Source: Varroa destructor
Lineage: Eukaryota; Arthropoda; Arachnida; Mesostigmata; Varroidae
Direction: 5' to 3'
Length of the DNA stretch: 64,000 nt
Assembly: GCF_002443255.2 (NCBI RefSeq)
Contig: NW_019211455.1
Location: 43,368,832 to 43,432,831 of the forward strand
The number at the start of each line of letters is the position of its first letter. The stretch's first letter is position 1. Positions 49,301-59,407 of the stretch are shown here, piece after piece. The translations under genes were made by a program, and so were the position numbers. The notes below the pieces were generated by a model, which was given only the letters and a program-made list of their open reading frames with translations, had not been told where the DNA came from and made no database searches.

Positions 49301-52300
49301 TTTAGAGAAGACTCTGAATGGTCGAGATGGTAGAGTGCGGATAGGTCGGGCCACCGATAGTGACGGTATAGTTCTACTACGACAATGCAAAAAACGTACT
49401 TATATAAGTAAATACGAGAGTAATCGTACGTTTACTATGAAATTTCATGCAGGCAGAATGTCTCGTTCTGCTGCATGTGTTGTTTGATACATGCAAGGTA
49501 TTCATAGGTAACTTAATGGAGCTAACGTCACTAGTTAATTTATTTGTTTGCTTTATTTAGGGTGCGGAGTAACAGTTTTTACTGGCCAATGCTGTTATAG
49601 TGCAAGCTTATCTGTTTCGGACTCGCTCTCGAATTCTGTATTTTAGCCAAGTTAACAAGTTATCTGGTTTGTAAAAATTTTCAATTAACACTACTTTACA
49701 GTAAAATAAAAAATACTAATGTCACGTATCCTCAGATAACAACTTAGTTCTTTATCAAGCATACATAATCATAGTTTTATTCGGTCATATACACTTATCA
49801 GCAAAAAAATCTTCACACCCACTATCCGATTTAGCATTACTAAATATCTATAGCACAATTAATGGAACACTTAAAGTCGTACTTTTCACAGCAGCTTTCA
49901 AGCGTCAAGCACATCCAAAATCCCATGGTACCACTTTGACTACTGGCGTCGAAATCGGTTCAAAGATGACTTCTATCAAACGTCGCGTTAGTTTCTGTTA
50001 GTTAGTTAAGCCTCGTATCAGCTAAATACGGCTGAATTCTAAGAGCATTTTTGCGTCTTCACGTTTGATTTTTTGCTTATATCTTCTTCGTGGGTCCGTC
50101 TTCTCGTGACCCCGTCCTACGCCATTTTGATCCGATATCCAAAACTGATCAGAAGTCTGCAGTTGGCTGGCAAGCAATCGCTTCAGCAGCTCTTGCGCGA
50201 TCCACTAACCATACGTACACGACTCGTTTCCTCTTAGTTCATTACCGACCTATCGTACCGTCTCGTACATGAATACCGTTTCTAAAAAACTAGTCCGGGC
50301 TAGCAAAAGGAAATCGACCCAAATACCGTATCGCAATGGCAAATCGATAGCTCAACATTAATTTACAACTTTGGCGTCCTTACTCGAAATGGCCGTTAGT
50401 AAAGAAGATAGCAGAACTAGTGCTTTATCACTCTATGAGAATCGTCCGATAGCGTGTTCGCCTATCAGAAATATGTGATGCAGCAGCCATCGTTGAGGCC
50501 ACCGTCTGATGAACGGACGCGCAAGCAAGAGAGCCTCTATAAAGCTGCGCGAAGTGGATGGGTAAGATTGACAGAAAAAAGTATTTGGGTTAGGCACCGA
50601 CATCGCTCGTGGCATCATCTCGCGAACGCTTCTCCCGCGATGGCTGATCGCGATGCTGGTGACCGGTTCCAGCGTCAATGCCGTCACGTTCCATAGCGAT
50701 CAATACGTTTGCGGTTATGTTGGAGGAGAATAGAATAGCGTTGTGGGGTTCGGTGGACATCGGTGACGCAGTGACCGCATCACAGAACGATTCGCGAACA
50801 GATGATTCTTGAGTGAATAGAAATCCAAAATAGAGGAAAATTACTAAGGTATATGGTTGGCGTTAATGGCGGTACGCCTACGATGTCGATTTTAGCAATC
50901 TGTAGATACAAATCTTTCTGGTTAAAAAATTATGCGCTAATCTGGTTCCTTTTTTCCATATGCAGATCAGAGTAGTTTTAGAGTAGAAAAACCTCGTATT
51001 TAAGCTATAACACGAACGTAGTTCACCAACCTGAATCGATAGAATTTATCGAAGCCGGTACTGGGTCTGTCTGCATGATAGCCGGCTTGTACAGACGAAT
51101 ATGTATCCAATAAGCAATAGCTGTAAGCACCATGTCTACAGATCACGTGGACAGACCGTTGTACATGAGAAACACCGTCTAGCCAGCAGCGGTAGCGACC
51201 GAAGTCTGTCGTTTTTACAAGAACAATTTATTTATTATAAGCGTCACCCAATGCAAACACATTCATCCCTGCTTGAGCGTACAACATTTAGGAGCGCACG
51301 CGTGTTTATCACAGTGCCTCGGGTACGCAACAGACGAGTGGCGTATTTGTCTGCTAATGTTAGAGACGCGTCGTGGTCCGCACCCGGGCGTAGACACACT
51401 CTGGTGCGTGCTAGGGGCCAGCCGTCTGTCTAACGAAATGTCTAACGGCCACACCGGACGTAAAATTCGAGACATAGGGGTAATAGGCGGGCCAGCATAG
51501 GCCGCGGTTTAAATAGGGTAGAACCCACTACCTGCGTCAGTATCTGTATGCGACATTGAAGTAGCGAGTACTAAGCTGACGTCTAATTTTTTTCGAGATC
51601 GAATCCTCTCAAAAGACTCACTAGTAGACCTGTAAATGCCGCACCGCGTCACAGTTTTCTTCGACGGGTGTTAAATGGCGTTCCTCTTTTAGGTCAGGCC
51701 GGGGCAAAGTGTTCGAGAAATTAATTTACCTGCCTCGACAACCCGATTGCCAGTGAGTATGGTATTAATTAAGTGGTTAAATTTAGATAGAACTAGCTCG
51801 TTGGAGATTCGAAACTCTCTTGATGTATTTTGCTACACTTTGTCGTGTGGTTCTTGACCTTTTTGATCATCTGAAGACTATTCTATGCCATGCCACATTA
51901 TTTTTTTCCACGATTCTACCTGGAAGCTTATCAGTGTTACTAATCTACAGGGGCATCTTTGGGACAAATTTGACTATACAACAAGATCCACTATTGTACT
52001 AGCGTGTGTTCAAGCCCGCCCAGAGCTGGAACAACGGTGTCCAGAGTCACTCAGCTAGCCCGTTAGCATTGATAGTGATTTGAAAATGACTGCCAATGAC
52101 AACTTCCGCGATACTTACGTTTAGACATCTACAAACAATGCAGGTATCTTTCATCGTCACTTTGCAGCTTCCACTACTCCACGGTAAACATAATTTTCGA
52201 ATGGTGGACAGAATCTGCAGATATCGCCTTGCCTATGCATTAAGTATCGTATCTATTGCTTTATACGGGCGTTTGCTGATCTTTCGCCTTCAGCTAACAT

Positions 52301-52472
52301 CACCTGTGACTAAGAAATCTATAGTGAACGTTCAGAGGCTCGGCAAAAGCCGACCCCATTTCAACAGTCCGGGCTGACGTTACCCAAATAAGTATACTTG
52401 TACATTTAGGTGTTACAGGGTAGCGAATGATTTGTTCCAATAGGTGTCAGTAGAGAGTAGCTTGTTCTCTTT
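46338..52472. other. Unassigned stretch left of the assembly gap
   Basis: No gene recognised. It contains a 15-nt A run at 47263-47277, a 14-bp palindrome TTGTTGTACAACAA near 48412-48425 and a bulged 12-bp hairpin at 49446-49477. If FBXW7 extends upstream, as it must, much of this may be its intron. No F-box sequence (for example a C-R-Y-W-R-type motif in frame) was found by eye here or further left. Confidence 0.45.
49446..49477. repeat. Hairpin, 12-bp stem with one bulged G
   Basis: CATGCAGGCAGAA (49446-49458), loop TGTCTCG, TTCTGCTGCATG (49466-49477). Confidence 0.75.
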
Positions 52473-52572
52473 NNNNNNNNNNNNNNNNNNNNNNNNNNNN
52501 NNNNNNNNNNNNNNNNNNNNNNNNNNNNNNNNNNNNNNNNNNNNNNNNNNNNNNNNNNNNNNNNNNNNNNNN
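52473..52572. other. Assembly gap, 100 N
   Basis: Exactly 100 N, the usual placeholder for a scaffold gap of unknown length. It lies 271 bp before the first recognised FBXW7 exon, so upstream FBXW7 exons may be missing from the sequence here. GA-repeat sequence borders it on the right. Confidence 0.95.
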
Positions 52573-52843
52573 ATATAATATTAGAGAGAGAGAGAGATGG
52601 GTTGCTAATGTCGAAAAAAAAAGGTCGAATAATCCGAACTTGTCACTATTCATTGAGTCACCTCCATATACAGCGAGCGATAAGCTAGTAGTGATTGTGT
52701 ATTTGTTATATGCAAACAAATCGATCATCCCAATTAGTAGCACAATACTGAAGGGTCCCCACATTTTGAGTGATACTCATTCGACCATTTCAGCTTGGCT
52801 AATCATATACATCTGGTATATAATCGCCTTTGTTTTTATCCAG

Positions 52844-53042
52844 CAGACTGTATCAAATACTTGGAAACGAGCGTTTATGCGACTTCATGCTATTGAATTG
52901 AATTGGCGGTCTCGACGTCTGCGAAGTCCAAAGTCATTGAAGGGTCACGACGACCACGTCGTTACTTGCTTGCAATTCGCTGGCAACAGAATTGTATCCG
53001 GTAGTGATGATAACACCCTTAAAGTGTGGGACGCAACTACAG
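52844..53042 (+). CDS. FBXW7: FBXW7 exon: linker and first WD40 repeat
   Basis: FBXW7 (Drosophila archipelago) is the substrate receptor of a nuclear SCF E3 ubiquitin ligase. It recognises phosphorylated degrons in proteins such as cyclin E, Myc and Notch. This exon encodes the helical linker after the F-box (NTWKRAFMRLHAIELNWRS) and the first WD40 blade (KSLKGHDDHVVTCLQF, then GSDDNTLKVWDATTG). It matches the conserved FBXW7 layout. The acceptor is ATCCAG before 52844 (a second AG three bases on is possible). The donor is GTAACT at 53043, leaving phase 1. The F-box and dimerisation region that must precede it were not found; a scaffold gap lies 271 bp upstream. The exon is certain; its exact start is within 3 nt. 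Confidence 0.93.
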
Positions 53043-53286
53043 GTAACTACAGGATGATTTAATACACCATAGTACAAATGCTCCTATTATATTTAAGGGA
53101 TTATTTAAAATACGGATTTTCGCTAAGGTGCATACTCTTGCTAAACGTCACTTAAAGCAATTTCCTATTGAATCGATTGAGCTCATTGCGTAATCTGCAG
53201 AAAAGGTATGTGTTTTTAAGGGCCACTAGACTACTCTCTCTGTTTTTTGACGCTAATTTCCCATTTATCGTCATCCCTTCCTTTAG

Positions 53287-53473
53287 GCCAATGCTTGCGT
53301 GTCCTCATAGGCCATACGGGTGGTGTGTGGTCCTCGCAAATGTCCGCAAGCACCGTTATCTCAGGTTCGACAGATCGGACTCTTAGAGTGTGGAACTCTG
53401 AAACGGGTGAATGCACACATGTCCTCTATGGTCATACATCGACAGTACGATGTATGCATCTACATGGTGACAG
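53287..53473 (+). CDS. FBXW7: FBXW7 exon: WD40 blades 2-3 with degron arginines
   Basis: Acceptor CCTTTAG, start phase 1, donor GTAAAA at 53474 (phase 2). It encodes CLRVLIGHTGGVWSSQM, then GSTDRTLRVWN and YGHTSTVRCMHLHGD. Two of the three arginines that hold the phosphodegron in the human protein are present: the one in STDRT (codon 53376-53378, human R465) and the one in STVRC (codon 53448-53450, human R479). Introns on both sides are short (244 and 125 bp) and all three junctions keep the reading frame. Confidence 0.96.
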
Positions 53474-53598
53474 GTAAAACAATTCACTGAACTGTGCCCA
53501 CCTACCGCGGCCCTAGCGTAGCGCTTACTTAGAAGCTATATAATATATTTAATGCTGTTATGTTGTTATGCTTTTTCTAACTTCCATTCTTTTTTTAG

Positions 53599-54274
53599 AG
53601 TTGTGTCAGGTTCACGTGACGCAACGCTTCGTCTGTGGGACATCACGACAGGGGCTTGTCTCGGTGTGTTCGTCGGTCACGTGGCTGCCGTACGCTGCGT
53701 CCAATTCAACGGCAGATTAATCGTATCTGGCGCTTATGACTACATGGTGAAGGTGTGGCAACCAGGGCGCGAAGAATGCCTTCACACATTACAAGGCCAC
53801 ACGAATCGCGTCTATTCGCTACAGTTCGACGGCACCCACGTCGTGTCCGGCAGCTTGGACACGTCGATTCGTGTGTGGGACGTCGAAACTGGCGAGTGCA
53901 AGCATTCTTTAACTGGCCATCAGAGTCTTACATCAGGGATGGAATTGCGGGACAATATCCTGGTCTCGGGAAATGCCGATAGTACAGTTAAGGTGTGGGA
54001 CATTACGACGGGCCAGTGCCTACAAACGTTGGCGGGTCCGTCAAAACACCAGTCGGCAGTCACTTGCCTTCAGTTCAACTCCAAGTTCGTCATCACGTCG
54101 TCGGATGATGGTACCGTTAAACTGTGGGACCTGAAAACGGGCGAATTTATACGGGATCTCGTCTGTCTGAAGAGCGGTGGCAGTGGTGGCGTGGTGTGGC
54201 GAATTCGGGCTGATCAAACAAAGCTGGTAGCGGCCGTCGGCTCGCGGAATGGCACAGAAGAGACGCAGTTATTG
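53599..54274 (+). CDS. FBXW7: FBXW7 exon: most of the WD40 propeller
   Basis: The largest exon, 676 nt, with acceptor TTTTTTTAG and donor GTAAGC at 54275 (phase 0). It encodes the remaining blades, each with the GH...WD spacing: GSRDATLRLWD, GAYDYMVKVW, GHTNRVYSLQFDG, GSLDTSIRVWD, GHQSLTSGMEL, GNADSTVKVWD, SSDDGTVKLWD. It ends GSRNGTEETQLL, which is the conserved closing strand. The third degron-binding arginine (human R505) is the R in DATLR, codon 53630-53632. No frameshift or stop is seen. Codon third positions favour G/C, which gives a local reference for judging weaker exon candidates. Confidence 0.97.
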
Positions 54275-54576
54275 GTAAGCAAGGACCTTTGTAACTTCGA
54301 AGGTGTCTTTGCTTGTAAATAACTAGATAAGAGGCACACTTTGGTCGGGTTAGCAGCTGTGTGGTATGTTTATAAGAGTATGTACTTTTGTGGGAAAAGA
54401 ATATAAATTCATTCCCAAATCACTTTTAACAGGATATCGCTACGCGTTCCACGAAACTTCATCTTGGTCCTGTTGCATGTGTCGGGTTTTCTTTCCTTAA
54501 ACAATTGCGAACCACACCGTTTATCTAATTACGTTTTGACGATTTGGACTTTTTCGTCTTTTTATTGCTGTTCAAG

Positions 54577-54735
54577 GTGTTGGACTTCGACGCAGAGGAA
54601 CCACCGATGTCCGGCTTGATAGAAAACATGAGCGACGACTGTTCATCGGCAACCCAAACGGCTTCTGAGCCCGGTCCTTCAGGCATTTCTGCCATTGGAC
54701 AATTGGCGCAGCAGCAAGCTTCGTGGGAGTTTTAG
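54577..54735 (+). CDS. FBXW7: FBXW7 terminal exon, extended C-terminal tail
   Basis: Acceptor CTGTTCAAG. The exon starts VLDFDAEEPP, directly completing the conserved LLVLDFD ending from the previous exon, and runs 52 codons to TAG at 54733-54735. Vertebrate FBXW7 ends only a few residues after VLDFD. Here about 47 extra residues follow, acidic, serine-rich and apparently disordered (DDCSSATQTASEPGPSG, then LAQQQASWEF). Frame and splice phase (0) are exact, so the tail looks genuine. Its function is unknown. Confidence 0.9.
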   Translation: MLDFDAEEPPMSGLIENMSDDCSSATQTASEPGPSGISAIGQLAQQQASWEF

Positions 54736-55106
54736 CAGCAACGTCTCTATCCGCTGGCCGGCTAGGACACGGAACACAGCTTACAGGACGGTTTTTCCCT
54801 TTGTAAAAAAAAAACGCAATTATATATACTTAATAGTAGTACAAGCAAGAGTGATTATGATTTGAAAGCGTATGATAGCCTAACACAAAAAAAAGAGCAA
54901 TGGCAAAAAACTCCAACACAGAAACGTAAAAATCGCTTTCAAAAGCGTGACCCACAAAAGACAGAATAAGCGTTTCCTTGAAACGAAGTACAAGTGTCGA
55001 CAATAACAATAGCGACAGCAGACATCTACATAGATACGTGACGCTTTGGAGAACAGCAGATAGCAAAAACAATATTGCACATGAATTGCTAGGATTAAAT
55101 CGGTCA

Positions 55107-55167
55107 AACACATATACACACACAAACACTCACACATACACACACACAGACACATACACATATACAG
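55107..55167. repeat. CA-rich microsatellite
   Basis: Interrupted CA and CATA units within the likely FBXW7 3' UTR. Confidence 0.85.
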
Positions 55168-55956
55168 AAAGCAAACAGAGGACAAAGCAACTAATGATAC
55201 AAGCGATAATTCTCAATGGCAGTGCAAGTGAGATAACGGTGAAAAAAGAAACGAGACTCGTGTGCTGTGTTGGTCTATGGGTAATGTTTCGTTCTTAAAG
55301 CATGTGCTATTTAAGCGTTCCGAAGAGAATACTGGAGTTGACAGACGATTGTGTCTGATTGTATCACTGTTTGTCTGCCTGCCTGTATGTCTGAACTATT
55401 TCGTACATATGTAATTATTAGAAATTAAGATGACCAGATGAAAGGAACATTAGGTAGCTGCCAGATGACCGAATGGGTGTACGTTGTAGACATTCGGCCG
55501 TGTCTTTTTGTTTTAAATCAACAACTAGTGAATTGAAGAGATATTAAAAAAGCTGTAATATTATAAAAAAAAAACACGTGGTAATAACACAAAAAAATGG
55601 TCCAGTAGTGGGCCACGATGGGCGGTCGCAGAAAAAGGATAATGGTGAAAAATCAGCGTACTTAATGGAGGGGAACATGCAGAACTGCATTATGTAAAAA
55701 CGGGCGTCCCAGAAGGCTGACAATAAGCGCAGAAAAGAGCGAAAAGAATATTCATGGTTGTTTCTGAACTGCTTAGCTGGTAGCAGGTAAAATGGATAGT
55801 CTTCGGCGGCGAACCGCGTCGATGAGGGTCGGTCTTCTGTAAAGCTGTGAAAGAACCGCGGAAACATTTGAATCTGATCGTATCCGATCTGAAAAACAGG
55901 CAACGCGAAGCAGAAAAACCGAATTACCGTATCAGCTAAATCGCACTCATTTGGTC

Positions 55957-56012
55957 TCCTAGCCTGACTATGTGTTTACTGATTTGTTATCCTAGCCTTA
56001 CTATGTGTTCGC
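55957..56012 (+). repeat. Tandem duplication, 33-bp period, two copies
   Basis: TCCTAGCCTGACTATGTGTT at 55957 recurs as TCCTAGCCTTACTATGTGTT at 55990 with one mismatch in the shared 20 bases. Confidence 0.75.
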
Positions 56013-58080
56013 TAGAAAACAAGCGTGAAGATGGTAAAAAAGGTTCTTGATCTCTGAATATGGACTTTCGAAAATAAAAGACTGAAATTCGCTTTGGCAG
56101 ATGCCTGTTTGTAAGCGCTGGCTTGACACCTGCACGTTCTGGTGCCAAGGACAAATTGCAGGAAAAGATTGGTCTGTTCCTCTGGGTAAAGGCAATACTT
56201 CATAATAATTTGTTTTTACCTGTTATGCTAATTGGTGTGCGGCTTAATTACTACTCGTTTTGTCAAAAATCCCAAAATAACAGAGCGAAAACTATATTCC
56301 TAAATTGAGTCATTTATGGAAAAAATAAGTTGTCTGAGAAACGTCAAAGTTTTTACGCCCTTATCTTATGCCTTTTGTTTTCATTTCTTAACGAAAAAAG
56401 TCGGAAGATTTTTGTCAAGGTAAAAAAACAACATGCTGAACAACATTGCGACACCATGCCTATTGACTTGTTATTCCAAGCAGATGTTCGTAAATACTTA
56501 TTTCATCGTTCAGTAACTCTTTCGACAATTACTCTAACCTATTAATTACTGTTAATTAAGGAAAAAAACAGTCGCAAGTCGTTAATTTCGTCAGTACTGA
56601 TGAAAACAAAACAGCATGTGTTCTGTATATATATATATGTATGCCCAATGACTTTCCCGCTCATTTCTTTTCCCCGTTTTTTTACTCTCAACTTCATCTT
56701 ACGTGTCCGGCTGGCCAAGCGACCAAACTCCTCTAACCTCTTTATCCTTCCATGCCATTCTATGCTTTTCTATCACTTCTCTATTTCTTCCCAGAGCGAG
56801 AGCTAACTAACTGGCGTCAAACAAATGGTCAGCAAATGGCTGAACAATTCTGGACTGTCCTCGTATTACCCAACGCACACTATGGTCTAGATTGGGTCGA
56901 TGAGCAGTCGGTGGAGGTGGTAGTTAAAGGAAGTACGAAGCCTAAAAACGAAGAGTAGAGCACTTAGAGGTACGCAGGTGGGGAGCCTTGGGGAACACCA
57001 CACCCACTTTTATCTCCCCTCTGGCCCCCTGAATGGGACCGCTCAGCAAACGGCTAAAATGCTCTGACGCGCGTTACTGTGGTCATCGCGTCGCCGCCGC
57101 TGGTCTCGCTGCTGGTTGGTGACATACGGTGCGGCTGTACCTAACAAAAGAGGGACGTTACTGGAGAATTACAGATAGGGTCTAAGTAGAAAAAGGTAGC
57201 AGGTGAAAAAAAAGCGAATCAGAGGCAACACTATCCAAATGACCAACCGCTCGACGAAATGAAGAGGACGAAAAAAGGAATAACGAGCATTTCAGTGATC
57301 AGGGAGCCGCGCCCTGATTCACCTTCTTCGCCGACCTCGAGAGCGCCCCTAGGCCGGCGAACGCCTAGCTAGGTCCTCCTTTTCGTTAGCCGGCTAGTTG
57401 CGTATTAGACAAGGACAGCGGCAGCTAAAGTAGATCCGTACGATCCAGGCGAAGGAACGACAAAGCAGCGCGGTGACTGTACGAATGTGCTAAGTGACTG
57501 TGCACACTACAAGGATACCACGATAGGCGAACTCAAGACTCACCTTTCACATACATAGGTTTCCTTGCCTGCGCTTTGCGACTGTTTGTGTATTCGCTTC
57601 GAGCGCCAGATACATTCGCAATCCTGGATGGACCAGCATAGTCTTGTAAGGCGCTCCGTCTGCCACGAGTCCACTGACAGCAGGCCAGCCAGGCCAACAG
57701 TGGTGTCCTGGCCTTCGTCTTTCCTATACCCTTGTCACCATAAACTCTCAGAATTTGTTCTTCCTGTCGGTCTGCTTCTCTGTTCCGTAGTATGTTATAG
57801 TAGGCGTACTGGCGTTCATAGAAATGTTGCGGTATAGTTGCTATAGGATAGGAGAAGCTAGCTGTTCTATGACAAAGAGGGCATTTTTGCCCTCGCCACT
57901 GTTGTCTTTCGTAGTCCTCAATCGTCGTACGAATGCAGGAAAACAGAGATGGACGAAGTAGAGCGACAGCAATGACGTGAGGACCAGTTATGAAGACGAC
58001 GAGCGGTTGGGTTGGTTGAAAACGTTTAGAGAACAGACTTAGATTGCGACGAAGTGGCAGATTCAGGGGAAGTCATCATT

Positions 58081-58094
58081 GGGGGGGGGGGGGG
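58081..58094. repeat. 14-nt G homopolymer
   Basis: An uninterrupted G run in a moderate-GC genome. It is prone to quadruplex formation and to sequencing length error. Confidence 0.9.
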
Positions 58095-58829
58095 AAGGCG
58101 CTTGGAACTGGATCCACATTGTCCGTTACTAAGCACTCATTGTGCTAAGGGCTGCCTAGCTGGCTCGTTACGTTTTTTTTTTTTCGAAGGAGCAGGACGT
58201 AAATCGTGTCGCTGCGTTTCGTTTTAGCGCTTTACACGCAGCGATGTCATATGACAACGAAATTGCAATGTATTTTTCTTTACTGTCGCTCTAAAATGAG
58301 TAGACGTCCTTCGCAGAAAACATCATTGAGATGTACGAAAATGTTCAGCACAAAAATTAGCTGGAAAACCTTTTCTTCTATGCTAGATTATTCTACTCTG
58401 AGGACATAACAATCTATATGAATTTTTTGAATGATCTGTCCGTGTTTGTGTTTACGCATATGTGCTTTTTGTTTTTTTTAGTAGATATAATATTTTTAAT
58501 TTAAGCGTTAGAGCTGTGTTGTGGTGATAAAAAGTCGTCGTTCTTGACGTATAAGTTGAGGGGATAGATTCTATCGCCCAATTAATCGCAGCCGCGCGAA
58601 AAAGACGAAAGGTCAAGCTATATCTAATATTAAATGCATCTTGAAGCGACGTTGACAATTACTTGTTGTTTGTGAGACGTGTTTGTACAAAATACGTACT
58701 TAAAGCATACCAACACACAAGTATGGCGCCGTGACATGATATACTTTTTAACCATATTTTTTTCTAAATGGTGCATATTGTAGATGCACATTCGAGTATT
58801 TGTTCCTTTTTGGTTTTGGTCCTTCCTAC

Positions 58830-59025
58830 CGGTTTCTCGGTACTGGCCGAAAACAACGTCGTTACTTTCGAGTGCTGCAGCGCTGCCGAAGTGCGTTGCC
58901 TCCTCCCCAAAACTCGTTATATAGAACGAGATCCTACCCTGTCGCTGAGACTCATACAAAATATGGTCCATGACGTTAAGCGTTAGCATTCCTTCGAACA
59001 TTTTAACCAGTTTTGAGTCCGGGAT
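58830..59025 (-). CDS. BCKDHA: BCKDHA exon: E1-alpha start of TPP-binding core
   Basis: BCKDHA is the alpha subunit of the E1 component of mitochondrial branched-chain 2-oxoacid dehydrogenase. It uses thiamine diphosphate to decarboxylate the keto acids of valine, leucine and isoleucine. This exon encodes [20 protein letters not shown], the hallmark [20 protein letters not shown], then [20 protein letters not shown]. The Tyr-Arg pair in QYRE (codons 58842-58837) is the one that contacts the cofactor diphosphate in E1-alpha structures. Acceptor TATATTTCAG lies at 59026 and above; the donor GTAGGA at 58829-58824 leaves phase 1, so the next exon should complete a glycine. The exon is intact, without stop or frameshift. 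Confidence 0.95.
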
Positions 59026-59239
59026 CTGAAATATAGCAGCGAACATAAAATCATAGAACAGTGTAATCATAGAATTACTTATGATCAAAATTATTGATAG
59101 AATATCATTTTGAGGTAGCGTAATGGTTGACCAAGTTTGACTCATACCAGAAGTAAAACTGCTAAATGACCCTTCAATGGTTACATGAGAGAAAACAATA
59201 GGAAGAAACAATCAATATCCAATGGAAACATATTCCGAC

Positions 59240-59407
59240 CTTCGGCTCATGCGCAAGATCGATAACAGTTCCGTCTGGACTTAGTACCCGATACACCGGT
59301 AGAGGATCATAATTATCCGTGTTAAACATCTCTAGCTTTTCCGTCCATTTAGTTCGGATATTCGGGAAAGGTAACGAGGCCAAGTCCTCAGTTTGTTGCA
59401 CGGTCGC
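59240..59407 (-). CDS. BCKDHA: BCKDHA exon: E1-alpha N-terminal region
   Basis: Encodes QTEDLASLPFPNIRTKWTEK followed by LPVYRVLSPDGTVIDLAHEPK. It aligns with the region of E1-alpha that follows the transit peptide (FPGA...L.F......IPIYRVMD.QG.II). Acceptor TTTCCTCCGGCAG precedes 59407. The donor after AAG at 59240 reads GTCGGA, a weak site with C at +3, but joining it to the next exon keeps frame and homology exactly ([12 protein letters not shown]). The exon is 168 nt, 56 codons, and the intron to the next exon is 214 bp. The exon(s) for the mitochondrial transit peptide must lie at higher coordinates and were not identified. Confidence 0.9.

Larger units (their letters stand above)
54736..58829. 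other. Convergent interval between FBXW7 and BCKDHA
   Basis: It starts with the FBXW7 3' UTR, whose end is not defined. Candidate poly(A) signals are ATTAAA at 55543-55548 and AATAAA at 56073-56078. Contents: a CA-rich repeat at 55107-55167, a 33-bp tandem duplication at 55957-56012, a bulged GTGATCAGGG hairpin at 57295-57322 and a 14-nt G run at 58081-58094. The downstream exons of BCKDHA should lie here on the minus strand. The expected catalytic motifs of E1-alpha (for example the GEGAASEGD and NNGYAIST regions) were searched for by eye and not found. Confidence 0.5.

Noticed and set aside
52096..52377. Frame with CRYRLA resembling the FBXW7 F-box motif CRYWR
   Set aside because: Only six residues match, the tryptophan is missing, and flanking residues do not fit an F-box.
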